Positions 8,357 to 16,612 of a stretch of 64,000 nucleotides of DNA are shown here, piece by piece. The notes under the pieces are model-generated. The model had not been told where the DNA came from, did no database searches, and saw only the letters and a list, made by a program, of their open reading frames with translations. Numbering within the stretch: position 1 is the stretch's first letter; every line of letters begins with the position of its first letter. The stretch lies in contig CAVXJN010000003.1 of the NCBI GenBank assembly GCA_963762165.1, forward strand, positions 1,240,001 through 1,304,000. The letters run 5' to 3'. Source of the DNA: CAVXJN01 sp963762165 (GTDB lineage Bacteria; Pseudomonadota; Gammaproteobacteria; JASBUN01). A program made the position numbers and the translations under genes.

Positions 8357-8707
8357 ATGGACAAGAAGTCAGCACGTTTGCGCCGCGCTCGTCGTGGGCG
8401 CGCCAAGATTCGGGAACTGGGCGTACACCGTCTGACGGTGCACCGGACCCCGCGTCACATCTACGCCCAGATCATTGCGCCGGGCGAGCAGGTGGTGGCG
8501 GCCGCAAGCACGGTCGAAAAAGATCTGCGTGGCGCGATGAAATATACCGGCAATGCCGATGCGGCCGCCGCGGTTGGAAAGGCGATTGCCGAAAAGGCGA
8601 AAGCCGCAGGGGTCACGCAAGTGGCATTCGACCGCTCGGGTTTCAAATACCACGGCCGTGTCAAGGCGCTTGCCGATGCAGCGCGCGAAGCCGGTCTGGA
8701 ATTCTAA
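8357..8707 (+). CDS. rplR: 50S ribosomal protein L18
   Basis: L18 binds 5S rRNA together with L5. The 116-residue product has a basic N-terminus, then HRTPRHIYAQIIAP and the C-terminal FDRSGFKYHGRVKALADAAR. Confidence 0.98.
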   Translation: MDKKSARLRRARRGRAKIRELGVHRLTVHRTPRHIYAQIIAPGEQVVAAASTVEKDLRGAMKYTGNADAAAAVGKAIAEKAKAAGVTQVAFDRSGFKYHGRVKALADAAREAGLEF

Positions 8708-8717
8708 GGGTTGAGGC

Positions 8718-9221
8718 ATGGCGAATACGGAACATAATACAGGCGACGGCCTTCTCGAGAAGCTCATTACCGTCAACCGCGTGGCCAAAGTGGTCAAAGG
8801 CGGTAGGCAGTTCGGCTTCACCGCGCTCACGGTCGTCGGAGACGGCGAGGGAAAGGTGGGCTTCGGCTACGGCAAAGCACGTGAAGTGCCTCTCGCGATC
8901 CAGAAGGCGATGGAGAAAGCGCGTAAAAATATGCGCAGCGTCGACTTGAAAGAGGGCACGCTTCAGCACGAGGTCATCGCGCGTCACGGGGCTTCCAAGG
9001 TCTATATGCAGCCTGCATCCGATGGTACCGGCATTATTGCCGGCGGCGCCATGCGTGCCGTTTTCGAGGTTGTAGGTGTTCACAACGTTTTGGCCAAATG
9101 CATCGGCTCTCGCAACCCGATCAACGTTGTGCGTGCGACGATTCGTGGCCTGACGGATATGACGTCTCCCGAGAAGGCTGCCTTGAAGCGCGGCAAAAAG
9201 GTCGAAGAGATCCTGGGGTAA
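8718..9221 (+). CDS. rpsE: 30S ribosomal protein S5
   Basis: S5 contributes to decoding fidelity and mRNA unwinding. The 167-residue product contains the S5 dsRNA-binding domain with VVKGGRQFGFTALTVVGDG and GFGYGKAREVP, then the C-terminal fold with DGTGIIAGGAMRAVFEV. Confidence 0.98.
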   Translation: MANTEHNTGDGLLEKLITVNRVAKVVKGGRQFGFTALTVVGDGEGKVGFGYGKAREVPLAIQKAMEKARKNMRSVDLKEGTLQHEVIARHGASKVYMQPASDGTGIIAGGAMRAVFEVVGVHNVLAKCIGSRNPINVVRATIRGLTDMTSPEKAALKRGKKVEEILG

Positions 9222-9224
9222 GCC

Positions 9225-9410
9225 ATGGCTAACAAACAGTTTAAGTTAACGCTCGTCAGGAGCATGGCCGGTCGGTTGAAGAATCACCAAGCGTCTGTGC
9301 GCGGTCTCGGGATCCGCCGGATGCACCACACGGTTGTTGTTGACGACACGCCACAGAATCGCGGCATGATCAACCGCGTGCGCTATGCGCTAAAGGTTGA
9401 GGAGATTTGA
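9225..9410 (+). CDS. rpmD: 50S ribosomal protein L30
   Basis: This is a small bacterial L30 of 61 residues with the signature VRGLGIRRMHHTVVVDDTP. It lies three bases after the rpsE stop and one base before rplO. Confidence 0.97.
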   Translation: MANKQFKLTLVRSMAGRLKNHQASVRGLGIRRMHHTVVVDDTPQNRGMINRVRYALKVEEI

Positions 9411-9411
9411 C

Positions 9412-9846
9412 ATGCATCTGAATACGCTCAAGGCGGTGCCTGGTAGCAAGCGTGATGCCAAACGCGTCGGTCGTGGTATCGGTTGCGGCAACGGCAAGAC
9501 GGCAGGGCGCGGTCACAAGGGTCAGCATGCGCGCTCCGGTGGCTTCCATAAGGTCGGCTTTGAAGGCGGCCAAATGCCGCTGCAGCGTCGCCTGCCGAAG
9601 GTGGGATTCAACTCGCAGAAGAGTCGCTTCGTGGCTGAAGTGCGGTTGCATGAGCTCGCCAAGGTAGACGCGGACGTGATCGATTTGCTGGCGCTAAAAA
9701 CCGCGAATCTCGTTCCGGAACAATGCAAGCAAGCGAAGGTCATCGCTTCCGGCAAGCTGGAAAAGGCGGTGACGTTGCGTGGTATCGGCGCGACCAAAGG
9801 TGCTCGCGAGGCAATTGAAGCCGCCGGCGGCAAGATCGAGGATTAA
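9412..9846 (+). CDS. rplO: 50S ribosomal protein L15
   Basis: L15 is a late 50S assembly protein. The ATG at 9412 (MHLNTLKAVPGSKRDAKRVG) gives 144 residues, the family length; an in-frame extension into rpmD is rejected. The Gly/Lys-rich N-terminal arm (GRGHKGQHARSGG) and GFEGGQMPLQRRLPK are diagnostic. Its stop is directly followed by the secY start. Confidence 0.98.
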   Translation: MHLNTLKAVPGSKRDAKRVGRGIGCGNGKTAGRGHKGQHARSGGFHKVGFEGGQMPLQRRLPKVGFNSQKSRFVAEVRLHELAKVDADVIDLLALKTANLVPEQCKQAKVIASGKLEKAVTLRGIGATKGAREAIEAAGGKIED

Positions 9847-11193
9847 GTGGCGAACGCTCCGGCAAACCTGCCCGGCGGGATAGGCGGGATCGGCAAACTC
9901 CGCGAACTCCGACAGCGGGTACTGTTCGTGCTCGGCGCCTTTCTGGTGTTCCGGATCGGAACGTTTATTCCGGTGCCGGGAATCGATCCGGCTGCGATGG
10001 CTCGTTTGTTCGACAGCCAGCAGAACACGATCCTGGGCATGTTCAACATGTTCGGTGGCGGCGCCTTGCAGCGCATGTCGCTGTTCGCGCTGGGGATCAT
10101 GCCGTACATCTCGGCGTCGATCATTATGCAGCTGCTGACTGTAGTCGTTCCCAGTCTGGAGCAGTTGAAGAAGGAAGGTGAGACCGGGCGGCGCAAGATT
10201 ACGCAGTACACCCGCTACGGCACGGTGGTGCTGGCGACGTTTCAAGCCATAGGGGTTGCGCACGCGCTGCAAGGGCAGGGCGTCGCCCCCCCGGGAATCG
10301 GTTTCCTGTTCACAGCGGGCGTGACCCTCGTTACCGGCACGATGTTCCTGATGTGGCTTGGCGAACAAATCACCGAGCGTGGTATCGGTAACGGTATTTC
10401 ATTGATTATTTTCGCGGGTATCGTGGCAGGTCTCCCGCACGCCATCGGGGCTACGCTTGAACAGGTCCGGACCGGTGAGATGGGTGTCTTCACCGTGCTG
10501 ATGTTGATCGCCGGGGTCGTGGCGGTGATTGCTTTCGTGATTTTCGTGGAACGCGGGCAGCGGCGTATCACGGTCAATTACGCAAAGCGTCAACAGGGCA
10601 GGCGCGTATATGCGGCACAAAGTAGCCATTTGCCGCTCAAGTTGAATATGGCTGGGGTGATTCCGCCTATCTTCGCTTCGAGCCTGATTCTGTTTCCGGC
10701 GACTCTCGGCCAGTGGTTCGGTCAGAGTGCTCAGGGTGGCGCCCTGGCGTGGCTTGGCGATGTGTCGCAGATGTTGTCGCCAGGCCAGCCTCTGTATGTA
10801 TTGCTGTACTCGCTGTTGATCGTGTTTTTCTGCTTTTTCTACACCGCGCTGGTGTTCAATGCGCGGGAAACGGCGGACAACCTGAAGAAATCCGGTGCCT
10901 TCATTCCCGGCATTCGTCCGGGCGAGCAGACCGCCCGGTACATTGACAGCGTGTTGACCCGGCTGACCACGGCGGGTGCGATTTATATCACCGTGGTGTG
11001 TTTGTTGCCGGAGTTTTTGATTTTGTATTTCGACGTACCGTTTTATTTTGGCGGTACGTCGCTACTGATTATCGTAGTGGTGGTAATGGATTTCATGGCG
11101 CAACTCCAGGCGCAACTCATGTCCCACCAGTACGAGGGTCTGATGAAAAAAGCCAACCTGAAAGGGTTCGGCGGCACGGGTATGTTACGGTAA
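9847..11193 (+). CDS. secY: Protein translocase subunit SecY
   Basis: SecY is the channel of the SecYEG translocon in the inner membrane. The 448-residue product has the ten hydrophobic segments of the family, the plug-region start GGGALQRMSLFALGIMPYIS and the cytosolic loop RRITVNYAKRQ. It starts with GTG at 9847, immediately after the rplO stop, with GAGGA at 9838-9842 as ribosome-binding site. Confidence 0.98.
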   Translation: MANAPANLPGGIGGIGKLRELRQRVLFVLGAFLVFRIGTFIPVPGIDPAAMARLFDSQQNTILGMFNMFGGGALQRMSLFALGIMPYISASIIMQLLTVVVPSLEQLKKEGETGRRKITQYTRYGTVVLATFQAIGVAHALQGQGVAPPGIGFLFTAGVTLVTGTMFLMWLGEQITERGIGNGISLIIFAGIVAGLPHAIGATLEQVRTGEMGVFTVLMLIAGVVAVIAFVIFVERGQRRITVNYAKRQQGRRVYAAQSSHLPLKLNMAGVIPPIFASSLILFPATLGQWFGQSAQGGALAWLGDVSQMLSPGQPLYVLLYSLLIVFFCFFYTALVFNARETADNLKKSGAFIPGIRPGEQTARYIDSVLTRLTTAGAIYITVVCLLPEFLILYFDVPFYFGGTSLLIIVVVVMDFMAQLQAQLMSHQYEGLMKKANLKGFGGTGMLR

Positions 11194-11255
11194 TAAATTA
11201 CCGTTGAATCAACTAATTAATTAGATTTATCCGGCTTTAGCCGTGGAGAGCAGAG

Positions 11256-11369
11256 ATGAAGGTTCGCGCATCGGTTAAGAAACTGTGCCGTCATTGCAAG
11301 ATCATTCGCCGCAATGGCGTGGTGCGGGTGATCTGCAGTGACGCCCGCCACAAACAGCGCCAGGGCTGA
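11256..11369 (+). CDS. rpmJ: 50S ribosomal protein L36, zinc-ribbon form
   Basis: This 37-residue protein starts MKVRASVKKLCRHCK. C11, C14, C27 and H32 form the zinc-ribbon ligand set. It lies between secY and rpsM as in other proteobacteria and closes the spc operon. Confidence 0.96.
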   Translation: MKVRASVKKLCRHCKIIRRNGVVRVICSDARHKQRQG

Positions 11370-11382
11370 GGCCAGGCACCGA

Positions 11383-11411
11383 TTTATTTTTGCCGTGCAT
11401 TAGGCTAGAAT
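11383..11411 (+). promoter_or_regulatory. Possible promoter for the alpha operon
   Basis: In the 95-bp rpmJ-rpsM gap there is a TAGAAT -10-like hexamer at 11406-11411 and a weak TTTATT at 11383-11388, 17 bp apart. An alpha-operon promoter is known at this place in other gammaproteobacteria. The -35 match is poor. Confidence 0.3.
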
Positions 11412-11464
11412 TGCGCGTTTTCCGTGCCGGCCTTTGCATTTTGAGTATTTAGGAGAAAGACCGA

Positions 11465-11821
11465 ATGGCCCGTATCGCAGGCGTCAACATTCCGGACCAT
11501 AAGCATGCCGAGATCTCGCTGACCGCGATTTACGGTATAGGCCGCACGCGCGCGCAGAAAATCTGCGCGGCCGTCGGCATCGATCCGGTTACCAAGATCA
11601 AGGAGCTTAGCGAGGCGGATCTCGATAAGCTGCGTACCGAAGTGGGTAAATACGCCATCGAGGGCGATCTGCGTCGGGAAGTATCCATGAACATCAAACG
11701 CTTGATGGATCTGGGTTGTTATCGAGGTCTACGTCATCGGCGCGGACTTCCGCTTCGTGGACAGCGTACGCGCACCAACGCACGAACTCGCAAGGGACCG
11801 CGTAAACCGATTCGCAAGTAA
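11465..11821 (+). CDS. rpsM: 30S ribosomal protein S13
   Basis: S13 is a head protein that contacts the P-site tRNA and the 50S subunit. The 118-residue product has RIAGVNIPDHKHAEISLTAI, the helix-hairpin-helix-like IYGIGRTRAQKIC and the basic tail GQRTRTNARTRKGPRKP. First gene of the alpha operon, with AGGAGA at 11451-11456 as ribosome-binding site. Confidence 0.98.
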   Translation: MARIAGVNIPDHKHAEISLTAIYGIGRTRAQKICAAVGIDPVTKIKELSEADLDKLRTEVGKYAIEGDLRREVSMNIKRLMDLGCYRGLRHRRGLPLRGQRTRTNARTRKGPRKPIRK

Positions 11822-11854
11822 ACTTTTACATCAAGTAATTCAGGATTACGAGAC

Positions 11855-12244
11855 ATGGCAAAAGCGCCGACTCGCACGCGCAAGAAAGTAAAGAAGAACG
11901 TAGTGGATGGGGTCGCCCATATCCATGCGTCCTTCAACAACACGATTGTCACCATCACCGATCGCCAAGGTAACGCTCTGGCTTGGGCTACTTCCGGCGG
12001 TTCCGGATTCCGCGGCTCGCGCAAGAGCACGCCATTTGCAGCGCAGGTTGCAGCGGATCGCGCGGGAACGGCGGTGCAGGAATACGGCATGAAGAATGTC
12101 GAGGTGATGGTCAAGGGCCCTGGGCCCGGCCGTGAGTCTGCTGTGCGGGCGCTGAACAACTGCGGTCTCAAAGTCACCAACATTACGGACGTAACGCCGA
12201 TTCCCCATAACGGCTGCCGTCCGCCGAAGCGACGTCGAGTCTAA
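11855..12244 (+). CDS. rpsK: 30S ribosomal protein S11
   Basis: S11 is a platform protein at the mRNA exit. The 129-residue product contains AHIHASFNNTIVTITDRQGN and the C-terminal DVTPIPHNGCRPPKRRRV, both family signatures. Confidence 0.98.
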   Translation: MAKAPTRTRKKVKKNVVDGVAHIHASFNNTIVTITDRQGNALAWATSGGSGFRGSRKSTPFAAQVAADRAGTAVQEYGMKNVEVMVKGPGPGRESAVRALNNCGLKVTNITDVTPIPHNGCRPPKRRRV

Positions 12245-12261
12245 GCCGGGAGGCGACTAAA

Positions 12262-12888
12262 GTGGCAAAGTATATCGGTTCCAAATGCCGCCAGTGCCGC
12301 CGCGAAGGCGGCAAGCTGTTTCTCAAGGGCGAGAAGTGCTTCACTTCGAAGTGCGCGGTGGAAAATCGTCCGACGCCCCCTGGCCAGCATGGTCAACGGC
12401 GCCAGCGTTTGTCGGATTACGCACTGCAGCTGCGCGAGAAGCAGAAATTGCGCCGGATCTACGGCATTCTGGAGCGGCAGTTCCGTAACTATTACAAGGA
12501 AGCCGCTCGTCTGAAAGGTTCGACCGGCGACAACTTGTTGCAACTGCTCGAGTGCCGCCTCGACAACGTCGTGTACCGAATGGGTTTCGCGGCTTCACGT
12601 TCCGAAGCGCGACAACTGGTGCGCCACAAAGGCGTGACGGTCAACGGCCGTAAGGTCAATGTGCCGTCGTTCCAGGTCAGCGCGAGTGATGTCATTGCAG
12701 TCAATGAAAAGTCTCGCCAGCAACTTCGTATCCAGTCGGCGCTCGAACTCGCGCAGCAGCGCGGTATTTCCGATTGGTTGGAAGTGGACGCCAAGAAGAT
12801 GGAAGGCGTGTTCAAGTCTGTACCGGAACGCAGCGAATTGCCGCCTGACATCAACGAGCATCTCGTCGTCGAGCTGTACTCGAAGTAA
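12262..12888 (+). CDS. rpsD: 30S ribosomal protein S4, zinc-binding type
   Basis: S4 nucleates 30S assembly and is the usual translational repressor of the alpha operon. The 208-residue product has an N-terminal domain with C9, C12, C26 and C31, the zinc-ligand arrangement known from thermophile S4; E. coli S4 lacks this set. The S4 RNA-binding domain follows (RLDNVVYRMGFAASRSEARQ). The start is GTG at 12262, with GGGAGG at 12248-12253. Confidence 0.98.
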   Translation: MAKYIGSKCRQCRREGGKLFLKGEKCFTSKCAVENRPTPPGQHGQRRQRLSDYALQLREKQKLRRIYGILERQFRNYYKEAARLKGSTGDNLLQLLECRLDNVVYRMGFAASRSEARQLVRHKGVTVNGRKVNVPSFQVSASDVIAVNEKSRQQLRIQSALELAQQRGISDWLEVDAKKMEGVFKSVPERSELPPDINEHLVVELYSK

Positions 12889-12932
12889 GCCAGGGCGCTT
12901 TGGCGGACTTAGCGCACTAAAGAGGAATATCC

Positions 12933-13928
12933 ATGCAGGGTTCATTGACAGACTTTCTCAAACCGCGAATCGTCGACGTGGAATTCGTCAACGACAAGCG
13001 GGCCAAAGTGACCTTGGAGCCGTTGGAACGCGGTTTCGGTCATACCCTGGGTAATGCTTTACGTCGCATTCTATTGTCTTCGATGCCCGGCTGCGCAGTG
13101 GTAGAGGCGGAGATCGAAGGGGTGTTGCACGAGTATACGACCGTCGAAGGCGTCCAGGAGGATGTCATCGATGTGCTCCTCAATCTGAAGGGCTTGGCAA
13201 TCAAGCTGCATGCGCGCGACCAGGCTTCGCTATCGCTGAAGAAGAAAGGCCCCGGCGAAGTGTATGCCCGCGACATCACGCTGGATCATGACGTCGAACT
13301 CATGAATCCCGATCACGTGATTGCCAATCTGACCAAGGATGGCGAGCTTTCGATGACGTTGAAGGTCGAACGCGGTCGCGGCTATGTACCGGCTCCGCAG
13401 CGTGCCGGTGGCGACAATCGTCCGATCGGGCATCTGTTGCTGGATGCCTCCTATAGCCCGGTTTCAAGAGTGACCTATTCGGTCGAACGCGCCCGTGTCG
13501 AGCAACGTACCGACTTGGATAAGCTGATCATCGATATTGAGACCAACGGTACGATCGATGCGGAAGACGCGATCCGCTACGCGGCAGGAATTTTGCAAGA
13601 TCAGCTGTCGGTCTTCGTCGCGTTGCAGGGCAAGGAAGAAGAGAAACCCCAGGAGCGCGAATCAGAGATTGACCCGATTCTGATGCGTCCGGTTGATGAT
13701 CTCGAGCTTACCGTGCGCTCTGCCAATTGTCTCAAAGCGGAAAGCATTTACTATATCGGCGATTTGATTCAGCGCACCGAAGTCGAATTGCTGAAAACTC
13801 CGAACTTGGGCAAGAAGTCGCTGACTGAAATCAAAGACGTGCTCGCCTCGCATGGGTTGTCGTTGGGCATGCGCCTGGAAAACTGGCCGCCTGCCGGACT
13901 GAACGATCGCGAAAAAGTCGGAACGTAA
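12933..13928 (+). CDS. rpoA: DNA-directed RNA polymerase subunit alpha
   Basis: The alpha dimer scaffolds RNA polymerase, and its C-terminal domain binds UP elements and activators. The 331-residue product has the N-terminal dimerisation domain (LERGFGHTLGNALRRILLSS), a linker near residues 235-250 and the helix-hairpin-helix C-terminal domain with LKTPNLGKKSLTEIKDVL. Position between rpsD and rplQ is canonical. Confidence 0.99.
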   Translation: MQGSLTDFLKPRIVDVEFVNDKRAKVTLEPLERGFGHTLGNALRRILLSSMPGCAVVEAEIEGVLHEYTTVEGVQEDVIDVLLNLKGLAIKLHARDQASLSLKKKGPGEVYARDITLDHDVELMNPDHVIANLTKDGELSMTLKVERGRGYVPAPQRAGGDNRPIGHLLLDASYSPVSRVTYSVERARVEQRTDLDKLIIDIETNGTIDAEDAIRYAAGILQDQLSVFVALQGKEEEKPQERESEIDPILMRPVDDLELTVRSANCLKAESIYYIGDLIQRTEVELLKTPNLGKKSLTEIKDVLASHGLSLGMRLENWPPAGLNDREKVGT

Positions 13929-13934
13929 TCCCTG

Positions 13935-13957
13935 GCAAGCGCCTCTTGGGCGCTTGC
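13935..13957 (+). other. Stem-loop between rpoA and rplQ
   Basis: GCAAGCGCC (13935-13943) pairs with GGCGCTTGC (13949-13957) across a five-base loop, giving a perfect 9-bp stem in the 69-bp gap. No T-run follows. It is a candidate RNA processing or partial attenuation site that would set rplQ expression relative to rpoA; that role is inference. Confidence 0.5.
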
Positions 13958-13997
13958 GTAATCGAAACTTAGGTCGGATTTTTAAGGAATCGCAGCC

Positions 13998-14390
13998 ATG
14001 CGCCATCGTCAGAGCGGACGTCAGCTCAACCGCAACAGCAGCCATCGTCAGGCTATGTATAAGAACATGGCGGCGTCCCTGCTGCGTCATGAAGTCATCA
14101 AAACCACTTTGCCGAAAGCCAAGGAATTGCGCAGGGTTGCCGAACCGCTGATCACAATGGCGAAGTCCGACTCGGTACACAAGCGTCGTGTGGCGTTCGC
14201 ACGACTACGTGATCGCGATGTGGTCACTAAGCTGTTCAATGAACTCGGTCCACGATACAGGGAACGTCCGGGCGGCTACCTGCGCATCCTGAAATGTGGA
14301 TACCGTCCGGGCGACGCGGCGCAAATGGCGTTCGTGGAGTTGGTGGATCGGCCGCTGCCGGATGAGACCGAGGCAGGTGCCGACGATTGA
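13998..14390 (+). CDS. rplQ: 50S ribosomal protein L17
   Basis: The 130-residue product starts MRHRQSGRQLNRNSSHRQAM and contains ASLLRHEVIKTTLPKAKELR, both diagnostic of L17. It is the last gene of the alpha operon, followed 25 bp later by a strong terminator. Confidence 0.98.
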   Translation: MRHRQSGRQLNRNSSHRQAMYKNMAASLLRHEVIKTTLPKAKELRRVAEPLITMAKSDSVHKRRVAFARLRDRDVVTKLFNELGPRYRERPGGYLRILKCGYRPGDAAQMAFVELVDRPLPDETEAGADD

Positions 14391-14415
14391 CGAACATTGG
14401 TTGTACGCCGATAAG

Positions 14416-14440
14416 AGCCGGGCTTAGCCCGGCTTTTTTT
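14416..14440 (+). terminator. Intrinsic terminator after rplQ
   Basis: AGCCGGGC (14416-14423), loop TTA, GCCCGGCT (14427-14434), then a T-tract to 14440. This is a perfect 8-bp GC-rich stem with seven T residues. It closes the ribosomal-protein superoperon. Confidence 0.93.
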
Positions 14441-14595
14441 ATGGGTGTGATGGTTCCGCTGAATCCCTCTCAAGCAAAGCCGCAACCGGCCGAATAAGGA
14501 TCGGCGGTGGGGAAGACGCTGCATGAATGGTCATGCATCCCCCTTGTTTTGGTCGCCATCTTTCAGATGTGAAGTCTATTTGCCCCGGAGTCGTC
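14441..14595 (+). other. Untranslated leader before the chemoreceptor gene
   Basis: This non-coding stretch contains a hairpin GCCGA (14488-14492) / TCGGC (14500-14504) preceded by GCAAAGCC and followed by GGTGGGG. The first motif faintly recalls one half of a c-di-GMP-I (GEMM) riboswitch, but the required GGGCAAACC-type half is absent. No clear -35/-10 pair was found. Confidence 0.25.
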
Positions 14596-16512
14596 ATGTT
14601 GTCCAATATCAAGATCGGCCGCCGCATCGCGCTGAGTTTCGCGCTGCTGCTGGTGCTCACAGTGTCGGCCTTGGTGCCGGTGTTCCTTGCCCGCTTCGAC
14701 ACCGTGATCGCGCAAGCAGAGCGCCGCGAACTGCGTGGGCTGTTCGACAACATCAGCGCGGCAATCGATTCCGAAGGCCGAACTGCGGAATCACTCGCCG
14801 CTCTTGTAGCCGGGATGCCGGATGTACAGGCGGCAATGGCCAATGATGATCGCGAACGATTGAAGGCGTTGTTCGTGGCCGGATTCGATCGCTTGCGAGA
14901 GCAATACGGCGTCCGCCAATTCCAGTTTCATAAGGCACCGGCAATCTCGTTCTTGCGGGTACATAAGCCGGGCAAGTTCGGCGATGACCTGTCCAGTTTT
15001 CGCAAGACGGTGGTGGCGGCCAATGCCAGCAACACCGTTGTACGCGGCATCGAAAAGGGTGTGGCCGGTCTGGGCGTACGCGGAATCGTGCCAATAGTGC
15101 ACGACGGTAAATACGTCGGCACGGTGGAATTCGGAACGTCGTTCGGTCAGGCATTCTTCGACGCCTTCAAATCGCATTATGGCGTCGACGTATCGCTATT
15201 TTTGAAGACCGACGACGGTGGCTACGAATCGTTTGCATCGACCCGTAAAGACGCATCACCGTTGCTGTCGTCCAAGATGGAGCACGCATTGGCAGGCGAA
15301 GAAGCGCTCGGGCAGACCCAGGTCGGCGATATGCCGGTTTCGGTTTTGGCGGACGCGGTGCGCGATTATTCCGGCCACCCGATCGGTGTTTTGGAGATCT
15401 CCATGGATCGTTCGTATTACGCTGATGCCTTGAGCGGAGCGCGCAATACGGCGGTGTTGGTTGGCGGTATCGCCCTGCTGGTAGGTTTGTTGCTCGCGGC
15501 GTTGGTCGCACGGGGTATCGTGCAGCCGATCCGGGCCGCAGTCGATGCGATGCGCGACATCGCAGCGGGCGAAGGAGATCTGACCCGTCGACTGGAGGAA
15601 AAGGGACGCAACGAAGTCGCCGAACTGGCGGGTGCCTTCAACCGCTTCGCCGACAAGGTCCGGGCGTTGGTGGCCGACGTTGCCGGATCGACGGCTCAGG
15701 TAGCGGCGGCAGCCGAGGAAATGTCGGCAGTCACCGAAGAATCCAATCGCGGCATTGCCCGGCAGCGAAGTGAGATCGATCAGGTTGCCACGGCGATGAA
15801 CGAAATGACCTCGACGGTACAGGAAGTTGCCCGCAATGCATCTCAGGCTGCCCGCTCTGCGGAAGCAGCCGACCAGGAGGCGGTTCAGGGCCAGCAGGTG
15901 GTGCGCGAGGCCGTCAAGGCAATCGAGAGCGTGGCCGGAGAGGTGGAGCGGGCCGCGGCGGTCATACAACGTCTGGAGGCGGACAGCGAAAGTATCAGTG
16001 CCGTGCTGGACGTCATCCGCGGCGTCGCAGAGCAGACCAATCTCTTGGCGCTGAACGCCGCCATCGAAGCGGCCCGTGCCGGTGAGCAGGGACGCGGATT
16101 TGCGGTGGTCGCGGACGAGGTTCGCACGTTGGCTTCGCGTACCCAGCAATCGACCGGCGAAATTCAGCAGGTGATCGAACGCCTTCAGGCCGGTGCGCGG
16201 GACGCCGCCGCAGTGATGCAGCAGGGCCAGGGCCGCGCCCATGATAGCGTGGCGCGGGCGCAGGAGGCAGGCGCGTCGCTGACCAAGATTACGCAGTCGG
16301 TTGCCACGATCAGCGACATGAATGCACAGATCGCCAGCGCTGCAGAGGAACAAAGCGCGGTGTCCGAGGAAATCAACAAGAATGTTGTGAACATCAACCA
16401 TGTTGCCGACGGTGTTACCGAGTCCGCCGGCCAGACCGCGGACGCCAGCAATCAATTGGCGCGTTTGGCAGCCGAACTTCAGTCGTTGGTGGGGCAGTTC
16501 AAGTTCAGCTGA
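14596..16512 (+). CDS. Methyl-accepting chemotaxis protein with dCache_3-type sensor
   Basis: This is a transmembrane chemoreceptor that would control CheA. I choose the ATG at 14596 (MLSNIKIGRRIAL), giving 638 residues. TM1 is about residues 11-31. The periplasmic part resembles the dCache_3 family (FLRVHKPGKFGDDLS, then VRGIEKGVAGLGVRGIVP). TM2 is about 283-306, followed by HAMP. The signalling domain has the tip EQTNLLALNAAIEAARAGEQ near residue 476. There is no C-terminal CheR-binding pentapeptide. The ligand is unknown. It stands alone between two terminators, with no che genes nearby. Confidence 0.93.
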   Translation: MLSNIKIGRRIALSFALLLVLTVSALVPVFLARFDTVIAQAERRELRGLFDNISAAIDSEGRTAESLAALVAGMPDVQAAMANDDRERLKALFVAGFDRLREQYGVRQFQFHKAPAISFLRVHKPGKFGDDLSSFRKTVVAANASNTVVRGIEKGVAGLGVRGIVPIVHDGKYVGTVEFGTSFGQAFFDAFKSHYGVDVSLFLKTDDGGYESFASTRKDASPLLSSKMEHALAGEEALGQTQVGDMPVSVLADAVRDYSGHPIGVLEISMDRSYYADALSGARNTAVLVGGIALLVGLLLAALVARGIVQPIRAAVDAMRDIAAGEGDLTRRLEEKGRNEVAELAGAFNRFADKVRALVADVAGSTAQVAAAAEEMSAVTEESNRGIARQRSEIDQVATAMNEMTSTVQEVARNASQAARSAEAADQEAVQGQQVVREAVKAIESVAGEVERAAAVIQRLEADSESISAVLDVIRGVAEQTNLLALNAAIEAARAGEQGRGFAVVADEVRTLASRTQQSTGEIQQVIERLQAGARDAAAVMQQGQGRAHDSVARAQEAGASLTKITQSVATISDMNAQIASAAEEQSAVSEEINKNVVNINHVADGVTESAGQTADASNQLARLAAELQSLVGQFKFS

Positions 16513-16535
16513 TCCGCGACTGACTTACCGCGCAT

Positions 16536-16567
16536 GAGCCGGGCCTGTCCCGGCTCTTTGCGTTTTC
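16536..16567 (+). terminator. Likely intrinsic terminator after the chemoreceptor gene
   Basis: GAGCCGGG (16536-16543), loop CCTGT, CCCGGCTC (16549-16556), followed by an interrupted T-rich run (TTTGCGTTTTC). The stem is strong and the U-tract imperfect. Confidence 0.7.
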
Positions 16568-16612
16568 AGGCGACGGTTACGGAACGTTTGGTCTCGGCTA
16601 GACTGAGAAGCC

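Noticed and set aside
14450..14530. c-di-GMP-I (GEMM) riboswitch before the MCP gene
   Set aside because: Only a GCAAAGCC-like half motif is present; the upstream GGGCAAACC-type half and the tetraloop-receptor pairing were not found. Kept only as a weak structured-leader note.
15256..16455. 399-codon minus-strand frame opposite the chemoreceptor gene
   Set aside because: Composition mirrors the MCP coding strand and no family features are present.
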